Shown here: in pieces, positions 39,737 to 46,963 of the stretch
Position numbering within the stretch: the first letter of the stretch is position 1
How the letters are laid out: each line of letters opens with the position of its first letter
DNA from: a virus
Virus record (IMG/VR): IMGVR_UViG_3300024308_000023
Span: 1-64,000 of that record
DNA length: 64,000 bases
Strand: one strand, 5' to 3'
The notes under the pieces: model-generated
Databases searched by the model: none
Told to the model about the DNA's origin: nothing
What the model saw: the letters and a program-made list of their open reading frames with translations, nothing else
Program-made: the position numbers and the translations under genes

Positions 39737-40315
39737 AAGACGCGAATACGAAGTTAGGCCGGTATCCACAGGGTGCCTTGCCGAGCGTCTTATAGGTTAG
39801 CACAATATTATACGCTATTAAATCCGAGAAAGTTATGTGCATCGGAGCCTACATCAATTGGTGGCACTGAGAAGGTGTTAATGTCGTGGGACGCGAAACA
39901 GCCGATATTCATATGAGTTATTAACCACCAGACCCTGCACTGGCTCATATGTCTTAGTAATTGAGGGTTAGCTTATCGGGCTGATGGCGACATGCTGGCT
40001 AGAAGCGGATTGCAAGAGAAACCTCCAAGGAGGCGTACGTGATAAACCAGTGTCTTGATTATGATTCTGCGAGTCAATCCGGATTTAAACCGGAATAAAG
40101 GTAGGTTGGATTCCTACATCAAGAAAAGTGTGGCAACAGGCACTTAACATTTGGTGTTGCTTAGTTGTGAGTGGTAATTAACTCTCCCGAAGACTGATAT
40201 TAATGGGATGAAACCCAGGGTCTGTGCCTCTCGGATATAGAATGAGGAAGTCTAGCTGCCAGGGTTGGTTACGTTAAGTAAGAGGGTTCGAGTCCCCGTT
40301 AAGCTAGCAATGTGG
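39737..40315 (+). ncRNA. Large structured RNA, first domain
   Basis: No credible plus-strand ORF. Visible helices: AAGACGC (39737)/GCGTCTT (39785), TCCGA/TCGGA (about 39822-39846), CATATGAG (39910)/CTCATATG (39943) with CCACCA in its loop able to pair with TGGTGG upstream (pseudoknot), GCAACA/TGTTGC (40133-40158), TGGG/CCCA with flanking AGAC/GTCT (40190-40222), and CTAGCT (40252)/AGCTAG (40302) closing a stem that holds GGGTTCGAGTCCC, a T-loop mimic. Size, phage setting and nearby tRNAs recall the GOLLD and ROOL classes, but I cannot confirm membership. Confidence 0.6.
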
Positions 40316-40346
40316 TTTGCAGATGGCACGTTAAACGCAATCTGTC

Positions 40347-40376
40347 AAGAGAACGGGACTCTTGCGAAGAACCCGT
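40347..40376 (+). ncRNA. H-type pseudoknot
   Basis: CAAGAG pairs with CTCTTG, and ACGGG in that loop pairs with CCCGT seven nt downstream. Compact and perfect, part of the same transcript. Confidence 0.65.
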
Positions 40377-40455
40377 ACATGCAGCACAGTCGCTAAGCGT
40401 CTGTATCTGTTCGATCGAGTAGTAGCGCTTAAATGCTCGGTCAACCCTTCGCGAG

Positions 40456-40525
40456 GGACGCAGGTAGTGTAACGGCAGCACCCCGGCCTATGATCGGGAG
40501 TCTGGGTTCGAGTCCCAGCCTGCAA
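40456..40525 (+). tRNA. tRNA-like element, degenerate (anticodon loop CCTATGA)
   Basis: GTGT/GCAC D-stem, CCCGG/TCGGG anticodon stem and CTGGG-TTCGAGT-CCCAG T-arm are good. But the acceptor pairs only five bases (GCAGG/CCTGC), CCA is not encoded, and position 33 would be C rather than U. It may be a decayed tRNA or a tRNA mimic inside the larger RNA. The nominal anticodon is TAT (Ile). Confidence 0.4.
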
Positions 40526-40530
40526 ACGCG

Positions 40531-40643
40531 CATATTATATAGATTCAGTAGTTTAACCGGGCGTTAAAAACGACTCCTCGAACAGCTCCGAGAATTAGAG
40601 TATTTCGCTGGCAATGCTGACCAGCCTGACTCTATATAATATG
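40531..40643 (+). ncRNA. 113-nt RNA closed by a 13-bp perfect stem
   Basis: CATATTATATAGA (40531-40543) is perfectly complementary to TCTATATAATATG (40631-40643), and TCAG/CTGA extends it after one mismatch. Inside are CTCG/CGAG and GCTGG/CCAGC hairpins, giving a multi-branch junction. It lies between two tRNA-like elements. Confidence 0.65.
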
Positions 40644-40648
40644 ATTTT

Positions 40649-40797
40649 GGTGCGACTATCGCTTGACTATCAGTAACCTAGAACGGGAAGGCCTTTCTGT
40701 CTAGAAGTGATGTTAGGAGAGTAAAAGGTTTGTAGATAGCATGGAAGTTCTATAGGCTTCATATCATGTCGGGTTCGATTCCCTAACGCACCACCAG
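40649..40797 (+). tRNA. tRNA-like RNA with a long insertion in the D-arm region
   Basis: GGTGCGA at the 5' end pairs (six of seven) with ACGCACC, followed by discriminator A and CCA. GTCGGG-TTCGATT-CCCTA forms an imperfect T-arm. An anticodon-like arm GAAGT-TCTATAG-GCTTC lies before it. Between acceptor and this arm are about 75 extra nt with CTATC/GATAG, AACC/GGTT and a GGAAGG/CCTTTC hairpin. The total of 149 nt is twice a normal tRNA. It may be a tRNA with an intervening sequence or a tRNA-like end of a longer RNA. Confidence 0.4.
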
Positions 40798-41594
40798 AGT
40801 TCCGAGAAGTGGAAAGTAAGATAGAGGCTCCTTAATCCAGACGCGGGTTGATCTCCGCTACAAGCTGGGCTAAATCGTGGAGCAAACTTGTTACTACTGC
40901 GATTGCTGGCATCCTAGGAAAAATTGCCTGTGACCAGTCAAAGAATTCCCCGGACTAACCTCCGGCTCGGTTTAACAGTTCAGGAGATCAACGACCCGAC
41001 GATGAAAGAGGTTTCCGACGTACGCGGTGTAATCGAAGACGACCTCAACTCCTGATTCATATTGGGGTAGTTAACCCTGATAGGCGGCTCTAGCCTAAAG
41101 AGAGACGGTCTTTGTTGTGTAGAACAAAGCGGATGTGCGTGGTCGAGACACTTCACGTACCATTAAGGATTGCCGAACAAGTTCATGTAAGAGACTAACG
41201 GTAAATCTAGGCTTAGCGGCTTAGTAGGATTTTGTGGTCCGGTTCGCGGCCGCAGACGACAATTAGACGGGAACCGCGGGTCAAGGCCGGCTATGCGGTT
41301 GGTGAGGAGCAGGTGGTGAGCGACCTCACGTTCAGTTTAGGCATGGTGCAGCCTTGAGATAGCTGAGATTACGTCATAAGTCTCCTTGGTCCTCAAAATG
41401 TGTCTACTTTGGCAGAAGTTAAAACTGCCTTATACCGGAGAACCGGCCCGTCCTCGCGGGAAATATCTGAGGAGGTAACAAGCGGAGTAATTAACCCACC
41501 TAAAGACCTGAAGCGCAGAAGTTCAGGCCGGATCAACCCGTAATACGAATTTGCCGGGGCATGGGCAGCAACTTTCGGGTTGCTGCCCATTTTG
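40798..41594 (+). ncRNA. Large structured RNA, 3' domain
   Basis: No convincing plus-strand ORF. Many local hairpins: TTGCCG/CGGTAA (41169), CGGTTC/GAACCG (41240-41276), GTGAGG/CCTCAC (41302-41328), GAGATTA/TAAGTCTC (41365-41384), GGCAG/CTGCC (41411), CCGG-AGAA-CCGG (41435), CCCG...CGGG (41448) and CCTGAA/TTCAGG (41507-41526). Ends in a strong terminator. Not recognised as RNase P, 6S or 23S-like. Confidence 0.55.
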
Positions 41595-41596
41595 CT
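41561..41596 (+). terminator. Strong intrinsic terminator
   Basis: ATGGGCAGCAAC pairs with GTTGCTGCCCAT over a 6-nt loop, then TTTTGCT. Confidence 0.85.
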
Positions 41597-41638
41597 GTGC
41601 GCCGACCACCGCATTTCAAGCACTTCCAAAGTTACGTG

Positions 41639-41667
41639 TTGACTCACATGTTTAGTTGGCGTATAAT
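41639..41667 (+). promoter_or_regulatory. Early promoter with conserved leader
   Basis: -35 TTGACT, -10 TATAAT, 17-bp spacer, then GAGTCATCAATAGGAGA. Confidence 0.8.
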
Positions 41668-41688
41668 GAGTCATCAATAGGAGATTTT

Positions 41689-41982
41689 ATGGCCAGATAC
41701 AGAGTTATTAGGCGTAGGATTACTAAAGCCGAGTGGGACAATCTCCCCAGGGGTCGCAAGTATAATATTTCAGAAAAAGCGGTAGTATTCATCCCCCAGC
41801 GAAAGGTAACGCTGCTGGGTTGGATGTGTTTGGATGCCGATCAACCACTAGAGGTCTACTTCAGTCAGGAAGAAGCCGAAGAGCAAATCTTCCTTGAAAA
41901 AGCCGGCGTTGAAGTAGTTATTTCTGAATTTATAAGTAAGGATGACCCACTTTATAGGGTCAAGGTGCCGAATGAATCTTAA
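41689..41982 (+). CDS. Hypothetical protein
   Basis: 97 residues, MARYRVIRRRITKAEWDNLP, basic start then acidic. Not recognised. Confidence 0.6.
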   Translation: MARYRVIRRRITKAEWDNLPRGRKYNISEKAVVFIPQRKVTLLGWMCLDADQPLEVYFSQEEAEEQIFLEKAGVEVVISEFISKDDPLYRVKVPNES

Positions 41983-42142
41983 ATGTTTAATCAAAGGGCA
42001 CGACTTTAGAGACGAGTATACATATTTAGAAGGTTTTGACTACTCCGTCCAGAAAGTCTGTCTCAGATGTGGTAAAAAGAAGAAAGATAAGCGAACAGTC
42101 ACATGGAAGAGTACGAAAATATCCAGATTGCGCGGAGGGTAA
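41972..42142 (+). CDS. DUF1660-like zinc-binding small protein
   Basis: 56 residues. MNLKCLIKGHDF and VQKVCLRCGKKKKDKR fit the small DUF1660-type phage protein (C, GHDF, CxxCG). Overlaps both neighbours. Confidence 0.65.
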   Translation: MNLKCLIKGHDFRDEYTYLEGFDYSVQKVCLRCGKKKKDKRTVTWKSTKISRLRGG

Positions 42143-42261
42143 CTAGACTTATCCGTGACGCAGGGAAGCCGACCTTCCCACTTGTAACGATGATGTACAT
42201 CTTTCTCCTTCTAGCCACGGCTATTATAGGAATAAAGGAACTTATCAGTGCAATTATCTGA
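42103..42261 (+). CDS. Small single-pass membrane protein
   Basis: 52 residues. C-terminal helix LVTMMYIFLLLATAIIGI. Overlaps both neighbours. Confidence 0.55.
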   Translation: MEEYENIQIARRVTRLIRDAGKPTFPLVTMMYIFLLLATAIIGIKELISAII

Positions 42262-42529
42262 ACATACTTATACTGTGCCCAATACTCATTGGCTCTACGG
42301 AGTGCCGTGGACTAAATCCGGAACCAAATTCGGAGCTAGCTTCCATCGTTCTTACGCAGATGCCAAGAAGTACATTAGTAACAACTCTAATAGTGAGCTG
42401 AAATCTTCTAGCCCTAAAATGGTTAGAGTATCCGACTGGCTTGCGGATTGGGTACATGAGTATGGAGATTATTGGGCTCCTATTAACTTCTTGTCAGAAG
42501 CTGTGAATTATGAGCCTACCTTGCATTGA
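42248..42529 (+). CDS. Hypothetical protein
   Basis: 93 residues from GTG 42248, aromatic-rich, QLSEHTYTVPNTHWLYGVPW. AAAGGA upstream. Confidence 0.5.
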   Translation: MQLSEHTYTVPNTHWLYGVPWTKSGTKFGASFHRSYADAKKYISNNSNSELKSSSPKMVRVSDWLADWVHEYGDYWAPINFLSEAVNYEPTLH

Positions 42530-42532
42530 GTG

Positions 42533-42561
42533 TTGACTTGCTTGCCGATTTTTATTATAAT
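42533..42561 (+). promoter_or_regulatory. Early promoter with conserved leader
   Basis: -35 TTGACT, -10 TATAAT, 17-bp spacer, then GAGTCATCAAGAACGGAGA. Confidence 0.8.
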
Positions 42562-42586
42562 GAGTCATCAAGAACGGAGAACGACA

Positions 42587-42817
42587 TTGGACCCCATCAC
42601 ATTCATGCAGATTGAGGCAGAAGTTTTCAAGGCTTGCCAAGGCCTTCGGGCAACTCCTGACGACTATAAGGATGCCATTGTCGAAGTCTACGCAGACTTT
42701 ACACATCTTACCGATCAGGATATTGATCGGCTATACGCAGACTTCTGCGAATACAAGATGGAACAGCAAATGCTGGGAGGCGTGGTTGTCGACATTCTCC
42801 GAAACTTCTTTAAGTGA
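42587..42817 (+). CDS. Hypothetical acidic helical protein
   Basis: 76 residues from TTG 42587, placed by the GGAG in the conserved leader. DPITFMQIEAEVFKACQGLR onward. First gene of the operon that leads to the SPFH protein. Confidence 0.55.
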   Translation: MDPITFMQIEAEVFKACQGLRATPDDYKDAIVEVYADFTHLTDQDIDRLYADFCEYKMEQQMLGGVVVDILRNFFK

Positions 42818-43028
42818 TAAAGCACTTATTTCTTTTCTAATCATAGACGCCGGGTTTAGTAAAAAGACAGCCAGGCTTGCTCTAGAGTGGTTAAAGCTAG
42901 ATAAGCTCTCTGAAGAGGAGAAAGAAATCTTTTTCAAGATTAGGCTTAACCCAAAGGACGCAGCTAAGGCAGAGTATTTTGCCGCCCAGCTTAACAATCT
43001 CAATTGGAGGCTAAGTAGTGTTTGTTAA
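42787..43028 (+). CDS. Hypothetical helical protein
   Basis: About 80 residues; start uncertain (TTG 42787 is my choice). DKALISFLIIDAGFSKKTAR and AAKAEYFAAQLNNLNWRLSS are helical. Overlaps both neighbours. Confidence 0.45.
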
Positions 43029-43212
43029 AACGCTAATTCTTCTGACGTTTGCATGTCTAGCGGTAGCTATCGTGCTGTACGCATTATATTTAATTTTGAA
43101 GTGGGGATACGATCACATCCTTACGACTCGTGCCAAGGAAAAACGGGAACTTGACGCGAAGATTGCAGACCTCCGTGAACTTACTGAAACTTTGAAGGAA
43201 TTGAATAAGTGA
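43018..43212 (+). CDS. Membrane-anchored coiled-coil protein
   Basis: 64 residues from GTG 43018. Helix VKTLILLTFACLAVAIVLYA then a charged coil (KEKRELDAKIADLRELTETL). Directly before the SPFH gene, with a 4-nt overlap, so it may partner it. Confidence 0.6.
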   Translation: MFVKTLILLTFACLAVAIVLYALYLILKWGYDHILTTRAKEKRELDAKIADLRELTETLKELNK

Positions 43213-44012
43213 AGAAGATTTTTGCCGCCGCCCTCCTCGCTGCCTCGGCCATGTCGCTGGGTGCCTGTACTCAGATTGACGACGGCACTGTTGGCCTCCG
43301 TAAGGTTTACGGTGAAGTCGAAGATACCCCGATCAAGGGCTTCCAGTGGTATGAGCCGTGGTCGACGGATATTCTCGTTATGGATACCACCGGTCAGAAG
43401 ATGGACAGTAAGCTGACTACTCCAACTGCTGACATTCAGCAGATCACCGTGGAGTCCGTAGCTACGGTTAGTCTGATCCCAGGACAGGCCGCCAAGGTAT
43501 ACCGTGCCTACAATACGGAATGGAAGGACCGCGTAGTTCCTCAGCTGCTTTATAGCGTGCAAAAGAACGAAATCGGTCGTTGGCGCGCTGTAGATATCAT
43601 CGCAAAGCGTTCCATCGTTGAAGCCAACATTCAGAACGAACTGACCAAGCAGCTGCTTGCTAAGGGTATCCGGCTGGATGAATACAGCCTTACGGGAACT
43701 TCGTTCTCCGAAGCGTTCATGGATGCGGTTGAGGCGAAGGAAATTGCCGTCCAGAAGGGTATTGCGGCTAAGAACAACACTGTGAAGATCCAGGAAGAGG
43801 CTAACCAGGCTGTTATCAGTGCAGAAGGTGAGGCTAAGGCTATGCAGGCTAAGGCTGCGGCGGCGAGCAATCCTTTGGCGATGCGTCTTCGTGAACTTGA
43901 AGTTCAGGAGCTGGCCATCAAGACCTGGAATGGTGATGTTCCTAGCACTGTGATGGGCGGAAACGGTGCAGGTGTTCCCTTCATCAATGTACCTCTGAAC
44001 GGTAGCAAGTAA
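43209..44012 (+). CDS. SPFH/prohibitin-like lipoprotein
   Basis: 267 residues from GTG 43209. A signal peptide ends in the lipobox SLGAC (Cys about 20). The SPFH core follows (GTVGLRKVYGEVEDTPIKGF, IQQITVESVATVSLIPGQAA, VDIIAKRSIVEANIQNELTK, LDEYSLTGTSFSEAFMDAVE), then the coiled coil KEIAVQKGIAAKNNTVKIQE. SPFH proteins form rings or rafts on membranes and often bind FtsH-type proteases. A lipid-anchored phage version suggests periplasmic membrane scaffolding or control of host proteolysis. Codon use is GC-richer than neighbours. Confidence 0.8.
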   Translation: MKKIFAAALLAASAMSLGACTQIDDGTVGLRKVYGEVEDTPIKGFQWYEPWSTDILVMDTTGQKMDSKLTTPTADIQQITVESVATVSLIPGQAAKVYRAYNTEWKDRVVPQLLYSVQKNEIGRWRAVDIIAKRSIVEANIQNELTKQLLAKGIRLDEYSLTGTSFSEAFMDAVEAKEIAVQKGIAAKNNTVKIQEEANQAVISAEGEAKAMQAKAAAASNPLAMRLRELEVQELAIKTWNGDVPSTVMGGNGAGVPFINVPLNGSK

Positions 44013-44311
44013 TGAAGACCTTTACGCTAGGTGTCGCAGGAGTGCTAGGGCTTATTGCTCTAGCGTTCCTTGAGTTCCTGATTAAGGGCTGGGTACTTTC
44101 GGTAATGTGGCTGTGGTTTATGGTGCCTTTTGGGCTTCCAGCTATTGGCATTGCCTGGAGTGTTGGTGTAGCTATGGTCGTCGGAGTCATGGCCCGACAG
44201 ACAGACTACAAGCAAGACGATCGTCCTACTGATTGGGACAAGGTTGTTCTGGCTTATATTGGGCCGTTTATCATTCTCGGTATCGCTTGGATTGTTCATC
44301 AGTTCATGTAA
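44012..44311 (+). CDS. Membrane protein, three helices
   Basis: 99 residues. TLGVAGVLGLIALAFLEFLI, LWFMVPFGLPAIGIAWSVGV and VVLAYIGPFIILGIAWIVHQ. TAATG overlap with the SPFH gene. Confidence 0.65.
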   Translation: MKTFTLGVAGVLGLIALAFLEFLIKGWVLSVMWLWFMVPFGLPAIGIAWSVGVAMVVGVMARQTDYKQDDRPTDWDKVVLAYIGPFIILGIAWIVHQFM

Positions 44312-44314
44312 AAG

Positions 44315-44346
44315 AAAGGCGAGTCTTCGGACTCGCCTTTTTTCGT
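44315..44346 (+). terminator. Intrinsic terminator
   Basis: AAAGGCGAGTC, TTCG, GACTCGCCTTT, then TTTCG. Confidence 0.85.
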
Positions 44347-44348
44347 TC

Positions 44349-44377
44349 TTGACACGGACCCTATTTTCGTGTATACT
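44349..44377 (+). promoter_or_regulatory. Promoter of a leaderless transcript
   Basis: -35 TTGACA, -10 TATACT, 17-bp spacer; ATG 44386 follows by 8 nt. Confidence 0.65.
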
Positions 44378-44385
44378 GCGTCTCT

Positions 44386-44550
44386 ATGATAAAGATGTAT
44401 CTTTCAGACGGTTCCGTCTTCGAGTTCGAGGAATACTGTCAGCTCAAGGCGTGGGTAGATATTTTTCATGTTATGAAAGGAGACGTTATGCGTATTGAAG
44501 GAGTCGGAGGTATCACATTAGAGTTACCGGAGATTGATGATGGCGATTGA
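44386..44550 (+). CDS. Hypothetical small acidic protein
   Basis: 54 residues, MIKMYLSDGSVFEFEEYCQL. Leaderless by promoter position. Confidence 0.55.
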   Translation: MIKMYLSDGSVFEFEEYCQLKAWVDIFHVMKGDVMRIEGVGGITLELPEIDDGD

Positions 44551-44767
44551 AATAGTACATAGGGGTAAACACCCCAAAGATACGGATTATGAAGGCACTT
44601 GTTATACGTGCAAAACTAAAATCAAGTGCAAGCAGTCAGATGGCAGGATCAAGCCCGCTTACGATCAGCGCGATAGAGAATCCTTAATGGTAACTTGCCC
44701 TGTATGCAGTGCAACTATCAATTGCTATGAAATACGACCAAATACCAGTAACTGGTATGATAGATAA
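44540..44767 (+). CDS. Zinc-ribbon protein
   Basis: 75 residues. CYTCKTKIKCK and TCPVCSATINC give two CxxC knuckles about 35 residues apart. An ATG 3 nt upstream is equally possible. Confidence 0.6.
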   Translation: MAIEIVHRGKHPKDTDYEGTCYTCKTKIKCKQSDGRIKPAYDQRDRESLMVTCPVCSATINCYEIRPNTSNWYDR

Positions 44768-44772
44768 AATAA

Positions 44773-44808
44773 AAGCCCGCTGGAAATACTCCGGCGGGCT
44801 TATTTTAT
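44773..44808. terminator. Bidirectional terminator
   Basis: AAGCCCGC pairs with GCGGGCTT, with T-rich ends on both strands. It separates the plus operon from the minus endolysin gene. Confidence 0.8.
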
Positions 44809-45146
44809 TTGTAAAAGGCATGATTACCGATTACTGTTGTTAGCTTATACTTCCATCTAATATTGTTATTAGACTTAAAGTAAAGGGCTCCTCCAGTAGG
44901 ATCCCTTCCTAAATAGTTAGCTATCTGCCAAGCTTTGTTCCAAGCCTTACCAGAGTACCTGGTTTTAAACTTGAAACTAAATTGACCAGGTTGTCTAATT
45001 ATCGAGCAAGGTGGTTTCTTCTGCTTTTTGCTTCTATTGATAATAACGTGGCCAACCGCTCTCTGTCCTAGTTCGCTCTCGCCTCTGGCCTCATGCCATA
45101 TAGCTTGAGCAACACACACTACTTGCTGCGGTGGTAGATCTATCAT
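44805..45146 (-). CDS. Cell wall hydrolase, SleB-type endolysin
   Basis: 113 residues. VVCVAQAIWHEARGESELGQ, RAVGHVIINR and the GALYF segment match the SleB/Hydrolase_2 family, which cuts peptidoglycan. No signal peptide, so it needs a holin or another route. The spanin pair at 48362-49010 would complete lysis. Short single-domain form. Confidence 0.8.
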   Translation of the reverse strand: MIDLPPQQVVCVAQAIWHEARGESELGQRAVGHVIINRSKKQKKPPCSIIRQPGQFSFKFKTRYSGKAWNKAWQIANYLGRDPTGGALYFKSNNNIRWKYKLTTVIGNHAFYK

Positions 45147-45208
45147 AACTTAATGGGGTGTACTCTGACTTAACCCAAAATTTACTCCTTATTTCATAGG
45201 CACAAAAA

Positions 45209-45231
45209 TAAAGCCCCCGAAGGGGCTTTAT
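45209..45231 (-). terminator. Terminator after the bS21 gene
   Basis: AAAGCCCC pairs with GGGGCTTT; reading on the minus strand it is followed by ATTTTTG. Confidence 0.75.
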
Positions 45232-45232
45232 C

Positions 45233-45430
45233 TTACTGAACCTCTTGCTGAAGTCGCTGTGCCTTACGAGACCTCGCTACGGCAGCGCGCTTCAGACGGC
45301 GCTTACGATCGCTAGGCTTCTCGTAGAATCGCCTCTTCTGTAGCTCCTGAAACAGACCCTCGTCTGTCAGCTTTCGCTTGAGCACTCGAATAGCGCGATC
45401 GACATTGTTATTCCTTACTTCAACTTTCAA
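45233..45430 (-). CDS. rpsU: Ribosomal protein bS21 homologue
   Basis: 65 residues, very basic. MKVEVRNNNVDRAIRVLKRK, LTDEGLFQELQKRRFYEKPS and DRKRRLKRAAVARSRK match bS21 along its whole length, including the FYEKPS motif; it most resembles alphaproteobacterial forms. bS21 sits near the anti-Shine-Dalgarno end of 16S rRNA and helps initiation. A phage copy could replace the host protein and bias ribosomes to phage mRNA. Lies 2 nt after dut in a minus-strand operon. Confidence 0.9.
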   Translation of the reverse strand: MKVEVRNNNVDRAIRVLKRKLTDEGLFQELQKRRFYEKPSDRKRRLKRAAVARSRKAQRLQQEVQ

Positions 45431-45432
45431 AC

Positions 45433-45888
45433 TTAATTCCTTCCAGTAGAGCCGAAACCGCCGGCTCCTCGTTCCGTTTCGTCGAGTTCATCGACCTCAA
45501 TGACATTGGCCTGCGTCACAGGTGCCAGCACTAGCTGAGCAATTCTATCGCCTCTGTTTACTTCAAAGGCTCTAGGAGCGGCAGCTCCCGTATTGCTAAG
45601 GTTATGCAGCAACACGCAAATCTCTCCGCGGTAATCGCTGTCAATAGTCCCAGGCGTATTAGCTACGGTAATATTATTCTTCGCAGCCAAACCAGACCTA
45701 GGTCTGACCTGTACCTCATAACCCTCGGGAATAGCTACGGCGAATCCCGTCTTAATCATTTTTGTAGTACCCGGCCAGATATCTGCATCTTCCGCTGCAC
45801 AAATATCCATGGCAGCCGCACCAGCCGTAGCATATCTAGGTAAGGGCAATCCCTCACCGTTTTCTAACCTCTTAAATTTAAGCTCCAT
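45433..45888 (-). CDS. dut: dUTP diphosphatase
   Basis: 151 residues with all five dUTPase motifs: [53 protein letters not shown] and the C-terminal [11 protein letters not shown]. The trimer turns dUTP into dUMP, feeding the phage ThyX (55982). Start overlaps the upstream gene by 11 nt. Confidence 0.95.
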   Translation of the reverse strand: MELKFKRLENGEGLPLPRYATAGAAAMDICAAEDADIWPGTTKMIKTGFAVAIPEGYEVQVRPRSGLAAKNNITVANTPGTIDSDYRGEICVLLHNLSNTGAAAPRAFEVNRGDRIAQLVLAPVTQANVIEVDELDETERGAGGFGSTGRN

Positions 45889-46069
45889 TAGCTACCTCTA
45901 TTTGCATAAGTGTCATGATTGTGGAGCAATGGTACAAAAATTTAGGGCTTTGAATATCCACCCCCTGCCTTTCGGCAAATTCAGTATAAGCCCTCATAAT
46001 GTCTTGGAGCTTACCTGTGCCGACAACCGGCTCGTATTTATCTTTAAAGAGTGGAATAACATTACTCAT
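45878..46069 (-). CDS. Hypothetical small protein
   Basis: 63 residues, [20 protein letters not shown]. The start could also be 12 nt earlier. Overlaps both neighbours. Confidence 0.55.
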   Translation of the reverse strand: MSNVIPLFKDKYEPVVGTGKLQDIMRAYTEFAERQGVDIQSPKFLYHCSTIMTLMQIEVANGA

Positions 46070-46233
46070 CCAAAAGTCCATCCTCGTTTTCTTAAATAAT
46101 TAACCTGTGAATAGATGCTGGATAAGCTTCTATTTGGTAGAAGTATAAGAAGTTCTGAGTTAGGGACTCGTCCATAATGCTTCTTTAGTATAAATCTTTC
46201 TTCCCTACTCCAAGGGGCCTTTTTATACTTCAT
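46066..46233 (-). CDS. Small Myb/SANT-like DNA-binding protein
   Basis: 55 residues. WSREERFILKKHYGRVPNSE, then NRSLSSIYSQVNYLRKRG, one Myb/SANT-like helical unit similar to those of the endonuclease at 14701. Leaderless; first gene of the dut-rpsU operon, so it may regulate it. Confidence 0.6.
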   Translation of the reverse strand: MKYKKAPWSREERFILKKHYGRVPNSELLILLPNRSLSSIYSQVNYLRKRGWTFG

Positions 46234-46239
46234 GCTGCA

Positions 46240-46268
46240 AGTATAACAATATTTAGCTTTCAAGTCAA
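46240..46268 (-). promoter_or_regulatory. Promoter of the dut-rpsU operon (leaderless)
   Basis: Reverse strand: -35 TTGACT (46268-46263), -10 TATACT (46245-46240), 17-bp spacer; ATG 46233 lies 6 nt further. Confidence 0.75.
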
Positions 46269-46324
46269 GAACTATTTTATAAGTTAGTCGGTGGTATATT
46301 ATTAACCAGTTGCTTAATCCAGAG

Positions 46325-46353
46325 TTGACTCTGGTCCTTATCTTGGATATAAT
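46325..46353 (+). promoter_or_regulatory. Early promoter
   Basis: -35 TTGACT, -10 TATAAT, 17-bp spacer; GGGAG precedes GTG 46378. Confidence 0.75.
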
Positions 46354-46377
46354 GGGTGCAACAAAGGGAGACAAAGC

Positions 46378-46533
46378 GTGAGGCTTGAAGAGTTTACAAC
46401 ATGGATTAGAGAGCAAATTCGTTTGTTTGATAAGTTCAATCGCGAGTGTAGTCGAGAAGACCCTAAGCGATTCCCGCTGCGGTTTTCCAAGGAAGAATAT
46501 ATTCAACAGTTCAAGGATTTTATTGATGTCTGA
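46378..46533 (+). CDS. Hypothetical small protein
   Basis: 51 residues from GTG, RLEEFTTWIREQIRLFDKFN, helical and charged. Overlaps the next gene. Confidence 0.6.
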   Translation: MRLEEFTTWIREQIRLFDKFNRECSREDPKRFPLRFSKEEYIQQFKDFIDV

Positions 46534-46963
46534 ACCCACGTATGACGATCTCATGAAGTTTGTAGTTGACTTCCGCAATTATTACGACGAATATGGCATT
46601 GAAGATAAGCTGAACCGTCAAACTAATCGAATGGAGACGTCTTCCGGCGTTCATGAGCTTGTTCTTCGTGCTAAGAAGATTTCGCCGCCTACCAAGCTGA
46701 AAAATGCGGCTAAGGTGATGCGCGATATGGGCGAGGAAGAGCGCGAAAAGGCAATCGAGACCAGCGATAACGTGATTAATCTGCGAACGCAGTTTTCTCG
46801 CAAGACTGCTGAAAATGGCGGTACTCGTGGGCTGATCGCTGATCTGGTAGACGCCTACAACAACGGAGATACCAGTAGCTTCGCGGACGCACTGGCTAGC
46901 ATGGAAAAGTTCACTCGTGCGGAGCGGGGTGAAGAAACCTTTGGAGAAAAGAATGATCGATAA
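46526..46963 (+). CDS. Hypothetical helical protein
   Basis: 145 residues, MSEPTYDDLMKFVVDFRNYY, charged helical. GC-richer codons than neighbours. Not recognised. Confidence 0.6.
   Translation: MSEPTYDDLMKFVVDFRNYYDEYGIEDKLNRQTNRMETSSGVHELVLRAKKISPPTKLKNAAKVMRDMGEEEREKAIETSDNVINLRTQFSRKTAENGGTRGLIADLVDAYNNGDTSSFADALASMEKFTRAERGEETFGEKNDR

Noticed and set aside
40252-40308. tRNA with GGGTTCGAGTCCC
   Set aside because: Only 56 nt between acceptor-like ends, T-stem has just three pairs and no D-arm; kept as part of the large RNA.
41128-41165. tRNA 3' end ending TACCA
   Set aside because: T-stem and acceptor do not pair in the right frame.
41185-41390. GAGACTAACGGT and ATAAGTCTCC resembling group I intron R and S elements
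   Set aside because: P3, P4 and flanking exon halves could not be assembled, and the S-like piece forms a better local hairpin.
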